DNA of 6,209 nt from Candidatus Moraniibacteriota bacterium (lineage in GTDB: Bacteria > Patescibacteriota > Minisyncoccia > Moranbacterales > UBA2206), in the NCBI GenBank assembly GCA_003543115.1, contig DPJH01000047.1:6069-12277 (forward strand), written 5' to 3'. Positions 1-5,870 of this stretch are shown here, piece by piece. The position numbers were made by a program, and so were the translations under genes. The notes under the pieces are model-generated. The model made no database searches. It had not been told where the DNA came from and saw only the letters and a list, made by a program, of their open reading frames with translations. The number at the start of each line of letters is the position of its first letter. Position 1 is the first letter of the stretch.

Positions 1-254
1 ACCCAAGCGTTCCAAAAGAATTTATTCGTCCCCTCTTCACACAAACCGACCACTTGGAAATTCTTCGACAAATTCAATTTCCCAATTTCTTCTGCCAACG
101 CAGCATCCTTCTTAGGATTCCTATCAGTCAGCAGCAAATATTCATTTTTGCTGTCCAACAGCGCTAAATTTTTTACCAGATTGAAAAACACCGCCTCGTC
201 CCCGGTCCTTTTTTTTCCGATGTTCCTGATATCGATTCCAATTTTCATTTTCAT
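1..254 (-). CDS. Glycosyltransferase family 4, N-terminal fragment (runs off left edge)
   Basis: This is the first 84 codons of a gene that continues beyond the window. The protein begins MKMKIGIDIRNIGKKRTGDE and continues with a Rossmann-like alternation (AVFFNLVKNLALLDS, then EYLLLTDRNP). That is the usual opening of a GT-B fold, family-4 glycosyltransferase: beta strand, a glycine-rich turn near residues 12-19, then a helix. The acceptor-binding N-terminal domain is visible; the donor-binding C-terminal domain and its E-x7-E motif lie outside. The start may be the ATG at 254-252 or the one two codons later at 248-246; neither has a clear Shine-Dalgarno. It begins about 4 nt after the ligase stop, so it is the third visible gene of a polysaccharide operon. 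The family call is fairly sure; the sugar transferred cannot be told. Confidence 0.8.
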   Translation of the reverse strand, partial: MKMKIGIDIRNIGKKRTGDEAVFFNLVKNLALLDSKNEYLLLTDRNPKKDAALAEEIGKLNLSKNFQVVGLCEEGTNKFFWNAW

Positions 255-258
255 TTTC

Positions 259-1824
259 TTACTTTTTTATAAACGCCAGTCCTAAAAACACCCAGAGAAA
301 TCCCAGAAATATTCCGGAATTGAACAGGTTCGGCACAATCACCGCCACCAATCCCAGCAAGATGAACATTCCGAAAAATCTGTCTTGTTTGGCAAAAAAA
401 TATATGCCGTTCCTCAAAGCCCCGAAAAGAAGAAAGACAAAGGCTGCCAATCCAAGCATGCCTGCACCCAGCCACACTTCCAAAAAAATATTGCTGGCAT
501 TGAGTCCATTTCCTTGAGCGTCTTTTCCCAAGAAAGAACTGACACTTCCCCAGCCTATGCCTAAAAATGGATGGTTTTTTATGATTTCCCATGATTTGGC
601 ATAAATTTCGGAACGGATGTTGATATTAGGATCTTTGCGGTAGACCTCCTGAATGAAATTTCCCGCCATCTTTTCTTTTTCAATTTCCTCAAGATTTATG
701 TGCCTACAGCCCGCTTCTTGCAGAGATTTATCGTCCCATTCCTTGCTTTCGAGCAATTTTTCTTCCACGCAAGAAACAGTAATCCTTTGCTGGCCGCTGC
801 CAGTGCTTTGGATTCGATTGATTAACTGAAAATTTGTTAGCTGAAAAGCATAGACGACAACTAAACTCAATATAAATGCCAGCGCTATTTTCATTTTTAG
901 CTTAAAAGTTTCCTTCCACTGCCAGAAACCGTAGTTAACCTTAAGCTGAGTGAACGCTGCAAAAAGAAAAATAAATGTGACAAAAAAAGCTCCCAGCCAT
1001 GCACTCCTGGCAACAGTGATTATCAAGGCTATATAGACCATCACAAGAAACAAAAATAATTCAGTTTTAATGATTGGAAATTTGAAATTGGAAATTTGAC
1101 TATCTTCCAAAGAATCATCCTTCTTTTTATAAAAATAAAATATTAAACTATACACTAAGGCCAGCAATAATGAAAGGTATATTCCCAACCAATCCGGTTC
1201 CGTAAAAGTGGCATTGGGGCGTCCTGGCATCACCTCGAAATGATTTCCGCCTTGAAGGAATTGGATATTCTGCCAAATAGCATAGAAAACAACCACAATT
1301 GAAGAGCTAAGAAAAAATGGCAAAACTTTTTTAAGATCTTCCTTGGTTTGTAAAAAATTTCTTACTAAGAAATAAAGAACTATATAGGAAATCATTATTA
1401 TCACTTGCTTAAGGCTCGCTTCTTTCATAGGAGCATTTGCAATACTCAGCAATGATCCCATGCCTAACAAAATTGCCGCCCAATCAAATATGGTGAATTT
1501 TATCAAAGAAAAGCTTAACCTTCTAGTAAAAAAGCGAGCAGTAAGAGAAAGAATGGTCAATCCGCCTAGAAGCTGGTATGGCCGCACAGCTATTCCGAAA
1601 TCAGTCGGAGCCAAGTTGATATTTTCCAGCACCATAGTTCCGAAAAAAAACAAAAATCCCCAACTCGGGCGAAAAAGCGCCACTAAAAAAGTCAGAAAGG
1701 CGAAAAAAGCAAAATCGCCTTTTCCAAAGGGCAACATCCCGATGTTGGAAAAAAAAATGAGAAAAAAAACCAAAGCAACATTGATGGCCAGCAAATATAT
1801 TTGATTCTTATTCTTTATATGCAT
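259..1824 (-). CDS. O-antigen ligase/polymerase (Wzy/WaaL-type) membrane protein
   Basis: A 521-aa polytopic membrane protein with roughly twelve hydrophobic segments between residues 10 and 518. Family members polymerise or ligate lipid-linked oligosaccharides on the outer face of the cytoplasmic membrane. Visible hallmarks are an external R202 motif (GRPNATFTEPDW), VARSAW at 271-276, a hydrophilic loop at about 331-416, and R404...W412...NHPFLGIGWG (417-426). The last is the Arg/His-Pro/G-x-G-x-G signature of the O-antigen ligase family, followed by NASNIFLEVWLGAGMLGL. External Arg and His residues are known to matter in WaaL enzymes. The long loop holds the protein's only two cysteines (C352, C373). 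The ATG at 1824 lies 13 nt after the upstream glycosyltransferase stop, so the two are probably co-transcribed. Ligase and polymerase cannot be told apart by eye; a glycoprotein O-oligosaccharyltransferase is also possible. Confidence 0.87.
   Translation of the reverse strand: MHIKNKNQIYLLAINVALVFFLIFFSNIGMLPFGKGDFAFFAFLTFLVALFRPSWGFLFFFGTMVLENINLAPTDFGIAVRPYQLLGGLTILSLTARFFTRRLSFSLIKFTIFDWAAILLGMGSLLSIANAPMKEASLKQVIIMISYIVLYFLVRNFLQTKEDLKKVLPFFLSSSIVVVFYAIWQNIQFLQGGNHFEVMPGRPNATFTEPDWLGIYLSLLLALVYSLIFYFYKKKDDSLEDSQISNFKFPIIKTELFLFLVMVYIALIITVARSAWLGAFFVTFIFLFAAFTQLKVNYGFWQWKETFKLKMKIALAFILSLVVVYAFQLTNFQLINRIQSTGSGQQRITVSCVEEKLLESKEWDDKSLQEAGCRHINLEEIEKEKMAGNFIQEVYRKDPNINIRSEIYAKSWEIIKNHPFLGIGWGSVSSFLGKDAQGNGLNASNIFLEVWLGAGMLGLAAFVFLLFGALRNGIYFFAKQDRFFGMFILLGLVAVIVPNLFNSGIFLGFLWVFLGLAFIKK
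1073..1099. repeat. Two-copy tandem repeat, 14-nt period, inside the ligase gene
   Basis: The 13-mer ATTGGAAATTTGA occurs at 1073-1085 and again at 1087-1099, separated by one A. On the coding strand it gives the segment SQISNFKFPI (about residues 242-251), in a hydrophilic stretch between two membrane segments. The 14-nt period is not a multiple of three, so the two copies encode different residues. It is seen directly; whether it is a dispersed genomic repeat is unknown. Confidence 0.7.
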
Positions 1825-1837
1825 TTCACTTATCTAT

Positions 1838-3028
1838 TTATTGAATTTTATTTTCTTTTATTTCATTGGCAATTTTTTCCGTAAATTTTTTCCAAGAAAA
1901 ATTTTTCGCTCTTTGCTGGCCGCGCCTTTTTAAGGTGTTTCGCAAATCATGATTAGTCAGGGCGTTTTTCATTACCATGGCAATATCTCGAACATCATCA
2001 GGGTAGCAATATAAAACACTATCCAATCCCACTTCAGGCAGAGATGAGATTTTGGAAGTGATGACTGCACAGCCCACTTTCATAGCTTCCAAAACAGGAA
2101 TGCCAAATCCTTCATAGCGGGAGGGATAGATAAAAAATAATGCCTGGCTATAGAGAGCCGGCAAATCCTCTTGATCCACAAAATCCAGAATCTCAACATG
2201 GCCGGATATATTCAATTCTCTGACAAGTTTTTCCACATCTGTAATGAGCGGAGCGAGCTGAGGCATAAGTTTTCCGGAAATAACCAGCTGAGGAATTTCT
2301 TCTATGAAAGGATGATTCCTATTTGACTCCAACAGATGCTTATATGCTTGTACCACTCCTTCGGTATTTTTTCTCACCTCCAGTCCCCCGCCAGTATAAA
2401 TGTAGCCAGGCTTCAGATGATATTTTTTTAATATTTTTTGGATCCTGGCTTGGGAAACGGGCTTGCCATAAATCTCATCGCAGTCTATATAATTAACAGT
2501 GATTTTCTTTGCATCAATTCCCAGATGCTGCACCAAATCTTTTTCGGTCCGGGAAGAAACCGCTAGAATCTTTTGCGCCTTTTCAATAGCCCTCTCAGTC
2601 CACTCCCAATATTTCTGCTTTCTCAAATTATTGAGATATTCAGGAAACAATTTTGGAATAATATCATGCACCAGCATCGTATGGCGAATTTCTTTGGGAA
2701 AAATCGTAGGGCACTGATAGAGAGAAAGAAAGATATCACACCCGTCTTTTTTGGCCTTCCTCGGCAGATAGAATTTTTCCCACAAAACCTTCCTCAACAG
2801 ATCGTCCCGCTTCCAAAAAGGCAGAAAAACGGATTTCCGAAAATTTTCAGGCAAAACGATGTCGCCAAAAAGATCCTGTTCTAGATAGATTATAAATTCC
2901 GCTTCTTCATTTTTTGAGTCAATAAAAATGGAACTTGAAGCAGCAAGTTCTTTAATGAAATTAATCGTTACCTGCCCGATTCCGCTCCCAGGCTTTCGAG
3001 CGAAAGAGGCATTGATCCCAATTCTCAT
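1838..3028 (-). CDS. Glycosyltransferase family 4 (GT-B fold, group 1)
   Basis: A complete 396-aa family-4 glycosyltransferase, expected to move a sugar from a nucleotide donor to a lipid-linked glycan at the cytoplasmic membrane face. The N-terminal acceptor domain opens MRIGINASFARKPGSGIG, with a glycine-rich loop at 14-18. It includes LVHDIIPKLFP, in which H121-D122 match the family's usual His-Asp. The C-terminal donor domain begins near 208 with YIYTGGGLEVRKN (R219, K220 likely phosphate contacts). It carries YEGFGIPVLE at 305-314, the E-x7-E donor motif (E306, E314). Length fits the family. No hydrophobic anchor is seen. The ATG at 3028 has only A/T-rich sequence upstream and no Shine-Dalgarno, but the next in-frame start would remove the first strand. 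It is the first gene of the minus-strand operon. Mannosyl-type transfer is a common role for such proteins, but specificity is not readable. Confidence 0.92.
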   Translation of the reverse strand: MRIGINASFARKPGSGIGQVTINFIKELAASSSIFIDSKNEEAEFIIYLEQDLFGDIVLPENFRKSVFLPFWKRDDLLRKVLWEKFYLPRKAKKDGCDIFLSLYQCPTIFPKEIRHTMLVHDIIPKLFPEYLNNLRKQKYWEWTERAIEKAQKILAVSSRTEKDLVQHLGIDAKKITVNYIDCDEIYGKPVSQARIQKILKKYHLKPGYIYTGGGLEVRKNTEGVVQAYKHLLESNRNHPFIEEIPQLVISGKLMPQLAPLITDVEKLVRELNISGHVEILDFVDQEDLPALYSQALFFIYPSRYEGFGIPVLEAMKVGCAVITSKISSLPEVGLDSVLYCYPDDVRDIAMVMKNALTNHDLRNTLKRRGQQRAKNFSWKKFTEKIANEIKENKIQ

Positions 3029-3037
3029 TATTTTTAC

Positions 3038-3052
3038 ATTAAATAATTTAAT
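3038..3052. promoter_or_regulatory. Perfect AT-only palindrome just upstream of the GT4 start
   Basis: ATTAAATAATTTAAT is a perfect inverted repeat around A3045, ending 10 nt before the GT4 start codon. It could be an operator, or form a weak hairpin in the GT4 leader. In such AT-rich DNA a palindrome of this kind may also be chance. A possible minus-strand -10 (TAGAAT, 3059-3064) lies just outside it, without a good -35. Confidence 0.25.
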
Positions 3053-3070
3053 ATATCTATTCTACCCTAA

Positions 3071-3093
3071 AAACAGAAAAATAAAAACTGTTT
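3071..3093. promoter_or_regulatory. Inverted repeat AAACAG-N11-CTGTTT, possible operator
   Basis: AAACAG at 3071-3076 and CTGTTT at 3088-3093 form a 6-bp inverted repeat with an 11-nt A-rich spacer. Arm centres lie about 17 bp apart. It sits between the two divergent transcription units and ends 13 nt before the -35 box of the rightward promoter. Layout fits a dimeric repressor or activator site, but six-base arms are weak evidence. Confidence 0.25.
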
Positions 3094-3106
3094 CATTCCC
3101 TTCTAT

Positions 3107-3134
3107 TTGACTCCCGAAGCTATTGCCGTATAAT
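3107..3134 (+). promoter_or_regulatory. Sigma70-type promoter for the small membrane protein and GT2
   Basis: TTGACT (3107-3112), a 16-nt spacer and TATAAT (3129-3134) give a near-consensus housekeeping promoter: five of six bases at -35 and six of six at -10. The expected transcription start is about 3141, only some 15 nt before the ATG at 3156, so the leader is very short and has no Shine-Dalgarno. It is the only good promoter seen on the plus strand and probably drives both following genes. Confidence 0.82.
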
Positions 3135-3155
3135 TGGAATATAAAGTAAAAAATT

Positions 3156-3389
3156 ATGTTTTCCATCCTAAAAACAATTATTTGGATTGCCGGTGTTTTG
3201 GTGGTTGGGTTTTTCGTGATAGAAAAGATGGGTTATGAAGTGAATAGGCAATATTTTTCTGATAGCCGCAAAATTTGCCAAGAAAAAGTAAATGAGTGCA
3301 GTAAAACAGTCCTACACCAAGGAATCGACAATGTTGATAAGTGCAATTTCAATTGTGTCGATCCCCAGCTAATTATTAAGAAGAAATAA
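3156..3389 (+). CDS. Small single-pass membrane protein with four cysteines (unknown function)
   Basis: A 77-aa protein I cannot assign to a named family. Residues 4-22 form one hydrophobic segment (ILKTIIWIAGVLVVGFFVI) that looks like an uncleaved signal anchor. It is followed by a soluble domain of about 50 residues with four cysteines (C41, C48, C63, C67; spacing C-x6-C-x14-C-x3-C) and a lysine tail, IIKKK. One Lys before the segment against charged residues after it leaves topology uncertain. If the tail is outside, two disulfides are likely; if inside, the cysteines could bind a metal. The gene follows a strong promoter directly, and its TAA shares an A with the ATG of the GT2 gene, so the two are translationally coupled. 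An accessory role for the glycosyltransferase or its glycan pathway is inference from position. A similar protein recurring beside CPR glycosyltransferases is my recollection, unchecked. Confidence 0.78.
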   Translation: MFSILKTIIWIAGVLVVGFFVIEKMGYEVNRQYFSDSRKICQEKVNECSKTVLHQGIDNVDKCNFNCVDPQLIIKKK

Positions 3390-4375
3390 TGAAACTAATC
3401 GTCAACATCCCTGTTTATAATGAAGAAAAAAGCCTGGGTGAAACCATTCGGGTTATTAGAAAAAGTTTTTCAGATGATTTTTATACCCAAGGAGAAGGCA
3501 AGATTATCACGGAAAAACTGATTCAAATCGTGGACGACGGTTCAACCGACCGTTCAGCGGAAGTCGCTCGGCAAGAAGGAGTCGATCTCATTATTTCCTA
3601 TAAGCCCAATCGCCGCCTAGCCTACTCTTTCAAGCGAGCTGTAGAAAGCTCCCTGGAAAATGACGCTGATTTCATGGTAAACATTGATGCAGATCTGCAA
3701 TTCAATCCCTATGACATCCCCAAACTTCTTTCACCCATTCTCAAAGGCAAAGCCGACATGGTGATTGCCAACCGTTTTGGAGAAAAGAAAGCTAAAAACA
3801 TTCCATGGCTGCGCGAAAACCTCAATAAATTTGCCGCCAACATCATCGGTTTTTTCCTCAACTACAAAACAAACGACCTGACTTGCGGCTTCAGAGCGCA
3901 CAACCGGGAAACGCTCTTGCGTTTCAATCTCACCAATGTACATTTCACCTACACCCAAGAAACTATTATCGATGCCATCGGAAAAAATTTGAAGCTTTTC
4001 TGGGTGCCGATCGATGTTACCTACTTCGACAATCGCGAAGCCAAAATTACCAAATCCATCTACAAGTTCATCAGCAACTCTACAAAAATAATCCTGAAAG
4101 CCGTTCGAGATGTGCGGCCTATGAAATTTTTCGGCATTCCCGGACTTTTCATCATCTTCCTTTCTCTCATTTCTTTCGCTATTTTTCTCTATAATTACCT
4201 ACCTGAACTCAACGTTACCCGCTATAGAAATTATTTGCTTTTCGGCATCGCCTCATTTCTCATCGGCCTTCAATTCGTGGTTTTCGCCCTCGTTGCCGAC
4301 ATGGTTAAATCCTCCCGCCAGCTCACTGAAGAATTGATGTACCAATGGAAAAAAGACAAATATTCAAAAAAGTAA
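3389..4375 (+). CDS. Glycosyltransferase family 2, polyprenyl-phosphate sugar transferase type, membrane-anchored
   Basis: A complete 328-aa GT-A fold glycosyltransferase resembling dolichyl/polyprenyl-phosphate mannosyl- or glucosyltransferases (DPM1, GtrB, ArnC relatives). These load a sugar from a nucleotide donor onto a polyprenyl phosphate. Motifs in order: IPVYNEE (7-13), VDDGSTDRS (48-56), the metal-binding D100-A-D102 in NIDADLQFNP, NRFG (128-131), DLTCGFRA (163-170) and QETIIDA (190-196), the expected acceptor and catalytic region. Two C-terminal hydrophobic segments (about 247-268 and 282-303) anchor it, as in GtrB-like enzymes. The spacing between PVYNEE and DDGSTD is about ten residues longer than I expect, with an insert near 28-43. 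Its ATG overlaps the preceding stop by one base (TAATG), and a hairpin terminator follows about 20 nt after its stop. Sugar and lipid specificity cannot be read. Confidence 0.92.
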   Translation: MKLIVNIPVYNEEKSLGETIRVIRKSFSDDFYTQGEGKIITEKLIQIVDDGSTDRSAEVARQEGVDLIISYKPNRRLAYSFKRAVESSLENDADFMVNIDADLQFNPYDIPKLLSPILKGKADMVIANRFGEKKAKNIPWLRENLNKFAANIIGFFLNYKTNDLTCGFRAHNRETLLRFNLTNVHFTYTQETIIDAIGKNLKLFWVPIDVTYFDNREAKITKSIYKFISNSTKIILKAVRDVRPMKFFGIPGLFIIFLSLISFAIFLYNYLPELNVTRYRNYLLFGIASFLIGLQFVVFALVADMVKSSRQLTEELMYQWKKDKYSKK

Positions 4376-4393
4376 ACATTCTCTTTGCATAAT

Positions 4394-4421
4394 AAAAACT
4401 CGGGATATTTCTCGAGTTTTT
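4394..4421 (+). terminator. Rho-independent terminator after the GT2 gene
   Basis: A 12-bp stem, AAAAACTCGGGA with TCTCGAGTTTTT, closes a TATT loop and ends in a T run. One pair is G4403-U4412 in plus-strand RNA; on the minus strand the same position is an A-C mismatch. The stem is therefore best formed in the GT2 transcript. The A/T flanks are symmetric, so it may also stop the convergent HD-domain gene, whose stop lies 23 nt away. Confidence 0.85.
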
Positions 4422-4443
4422 AATTTTAGCCTGATAGATATTT

Positions 4444-5019
4444 TTATTTAAGATTTTCGAGTTTTTTTCCGACATTCGACAAATCTTCCCGCAAAGGATT
4501 TTCATCCCACTTTGCAACGATAGTCTCGATCACTTTTATATAATTATCCAAAAACTTTTCCTTTGGAGCGTTAAAGCGAGAAAACACTTCATCTCCATAA
4601 CGGGCATGATCATCAATAAGCTCCGAAGTGTTGCTTATGATATCAGCGGATTTCACTAAAAAAGATTCGTGGGAAAAATTTTCAATATGTCTCAAAGCTT
4701 CTTCTTTCCTTTTCTCCCAAGATAAACCTTTGCTTGTTTCCGAAACGCTTTGCACCATATCAGCCACGCTTTCTCCAAAGCGCTCGTGAAGCATTTCATA
4801 ACTCACTTTTTTTGACTCAATGCTATCTTCAATCGTATCATGTAAAATTCCGGCTACTATCACATCTTCAGGAGCATTGGCGCACGCTAAAATAAAACCG
4901 ACTGTCAACGGATGGGTGATGTAAGCCGTTCCCTTGCCTTTTCGTGTTTGCTTTTGATATAAGTCATGGGTCTTGATCGCAAACTTGATGGCTCTTTGCA
5001 TTTTTGAAGTATAGATCAT
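4444..5019 (-). CDS. HD-domain phosphohydrolase, small alarmone (ppGpp) hydrolase type
   Basis: A 191-aa single-domain protein matching the hydrolase half of RelA/SpoT enzymes, which removes the 3'-pyrophosphate of (p)ppGpp with Mn2+. The Rel-like residues are R26 in TRKGKG, H36 in YITHPL, H60-D61 and E64-D65 in GILHDTIEDS, and K123...D126...N130-T131 in KSADIISNTSE. D126-N130 keeps the four-residue spacing of the Rel motif. No synthetase, TGS or ACT domain is present and the protein ends at 191, so it resembles stand-alone hydrolases of the Mesh1/SAH type. The ATG at 5019 has no Shine-Dalgarno; M7 at 5001 is an alternative that would leave all motifs intact. A different nucleotide substrate is possible, as HD proteins of this size are diverse. 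It is soluble, and appears monocistronic between two hairpin terminators. Confidence 0.85.
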   Translation of the reverse strand: MIYTSKMQRAIKFAIKTHDLYQKQTRKGKGTAYITHPLTVGFILACANAPEDVIVAGILHDTIEDSIESKKVSYEMLHERFGESVADMVQSVSETSKGLSWEKRKEEALRHIENFSHESFLVKSADIISNTSELIDDHARYGDEVFSRFNAPKEKFLDNYIKVIETIVAKWDENPLREDLSNVGKKLENLK

Positions 5020-5091
5020 AATAAATATTTCAAAAAAATTAATAGTTGTTATAACTTAATACATTATTCAATGATTTTTATCCCTAACTTC

Positions 5092-5097
5092 ATTATA
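5092..5097 (-). promoter_or_regulatory. Candidate -10 box for the HD-domain gene
   Basis: A consensus TATAAT on the minus strand lies 72 nt upstream of the HD start codon, just past the terminator of the gene before it. The would-be -35 overlaps the terminator stem and matches poorly (TTAGGC at 16-nt spacing, three of six). The leader would be about 65 nt, very AT-rich, with no obvious fold. Confidence 0.4.
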
Positions 5098-5109
5098 CAA
5101 CAAAAAATA

Positions 5110-5143
5110 ATAAGCCTAACTGGGATTCCCCAGTCAGGCTTAT
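5110..5143 (-). terminator. Rho-independent terminator of the HAD-like gene
   Basis: A 15-bp stem with a four-base loop begins 12 nt past the TAG of the HAD-like gene. In the minus-strand transcript it reads ATAAGCCTGACTGGG, GAAT loop, CCCAGTTAGGCTTAT, then ATTTTTTG. The only imperfect pair is G-U in that RNA but A-C on the plus strand, so the sequence is tuned to stop leftward transcription. Confidence 0.9.
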
Positions 5144-5155
5144 CAAAAAAACAAT

Positions 5156-5815
5156 CTATAGGATATAATCTGCTCCAAATAGAAAAATCTGGGATGGATG
5201 AGTAAGATTTCTATCTGCACGCATGGCTATGATATCCACAGGCCTGCTCGTGGCCCCCCAAGCAACTGCTGCTGTAGAAAGCCTATATTTTTTTGCAATA
5301 TAGATATCACTTATGGTGTGTCCGATAAATACCGTATTTATGGCGCTCACATTAAATTGCCTCATTATTGCAGACAGTCCGTCGGGATCAGATCGATTTT
5401 TGCCAATCATATCGCATCCAACTATTGCGTTAAATTTCTTTGCTGTCTTACCCAAAGACACGACGACACTATCGGTTATCCTGCTGCTTGATAAAACCGC
5501 CAGGTCATACGCTTGCGATAGCTTGTCGACAATATCCGGAACCCAATCAAAAACTTCAGACTCATGACCATAGATAACATGCAAAGCATTGTTCATTTTG
5601 TATGTGATCTCTCTATTTTTCATCCTTATCCGATCTATGTTGTTTTGCATATCATGGCTGAACCATGTTTTAAATCTTTGCATATCGGGACAAATATGCA
5701 AAAAATTTATTCCAAATTCAAGACTGATTGATTGAAAAGCTTCAAATAGCTTCTCCCAAGAAAACGGAATCAAAACACCGTCACAGCCAAAAATAATCAA
5801 GCCTTTCTTTGCCAT
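5156..5815 (-). CDS. HAD-superfamily protein with degenerate active site (phosphoglycolate-phosphatase-like)
   Basis: A 219-aa protein with the full layout of a HAD phosphatase: beta strand and motif I at 6-15, a helical cap at about 20-85, and a Rossmann core with motif II at 105-111 (LAVLSSS, S109). Motif III is K139 with SDPD at 142-145, and motif IV is VFIGHTISDI at 162-171. Length and the late VAWGATS segment (184-190) suit the Gph/PGP-like group. Two catalytic residues are changed. The DxDGV nucleophile motif reads GCDGV, so the Asp nucleophile is G10 (codon GGC). The GD of motif IV is G165-H166, while D170 stays. Classical phosphatase activity is unlikely; a binding or regulatory pseudoenzyme is the simplest inference. 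The frame is intact. AGGA at 5823-5826, 7 nt before the ATG, supports this start. It has its own promoter and terminator. Confidence 0.82.
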   Translation of the reverse strand: MAKKGLIIFGCDGVLIPFSWEKLFEAFQSISLEFGINFLHICPDMQRFKTWFSHDMQNNIDRIRMKNREITYKMNNALHVIYGHESEVFDWVPDIVDKLSQAYDLAVLSSSRITDSVVVSLGKTAKKFNAIVGCDMIGKNRSDPDGLSAIMRQFNVSAINTVFIGHTISDIYIAKKYRLSTAAVAWGATSRPVDIIAMRADRNLTHPSQIFLFGADYIL

Positions 5816-5822
5816 TTACTTA

Positions 5823-5826
5823 TCCT
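5823..5826 (-). promoter_or_regulatory. Ribosome binding site of the HAD-like gene
   Basis: AGGA with a 7-nt gap to the ATG at 5815. It fixes the start of the HAD-like gene and is the only well-placed Shine-Dalgarno sequence before a full gene in this window. Confidence 0.6.
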
Positions 5827-5870
5827 ATATTCTATTTTTAGTAAGGAACTACATTTTTTTCATTCCTCCT

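Noticed and set aside
251..592. 113-aa open frame on the minus strand overlapping the ligase C-terminus
   Set aside because: It lies in another frame of the ligase gene, has a low-complexity Arg/Cys-rich translation with no domain, and the ligase frame carries clear family motifs here.
1460..1804. 114-aa plus-strand open frame, very Lys/Arg-rich
   Set aside because: It is the antisense shadow of the hydrophobic N-terminus of the ligase; reversed Leu/Phe/Ile codons give Lys/Arg/Asn.
2573..2884. 103-aa plus-strand open frame inside the GT4 gene
   Set aside because: Antisense to well-conserved GT4 sequence, with no promoter, ribosome binding site or recognisable domain.
5198..5567. Overlapping plus-strand frames of 97 and 84 aa opposite the HAD-like gene
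   Set aside because: Both are shadows; the minus-strand frame has HAD motifs, promoter, ribosome binding site and terminator.
5156..5815. HAD-like gene as a decayed pseudogene
   Set aside because: No frameshift or internal stop occurs over 219 codons, and promoter, ribosome binding site and terminator are intact. Loss of two catalytic residues alone fits a pseudoenzyme better.
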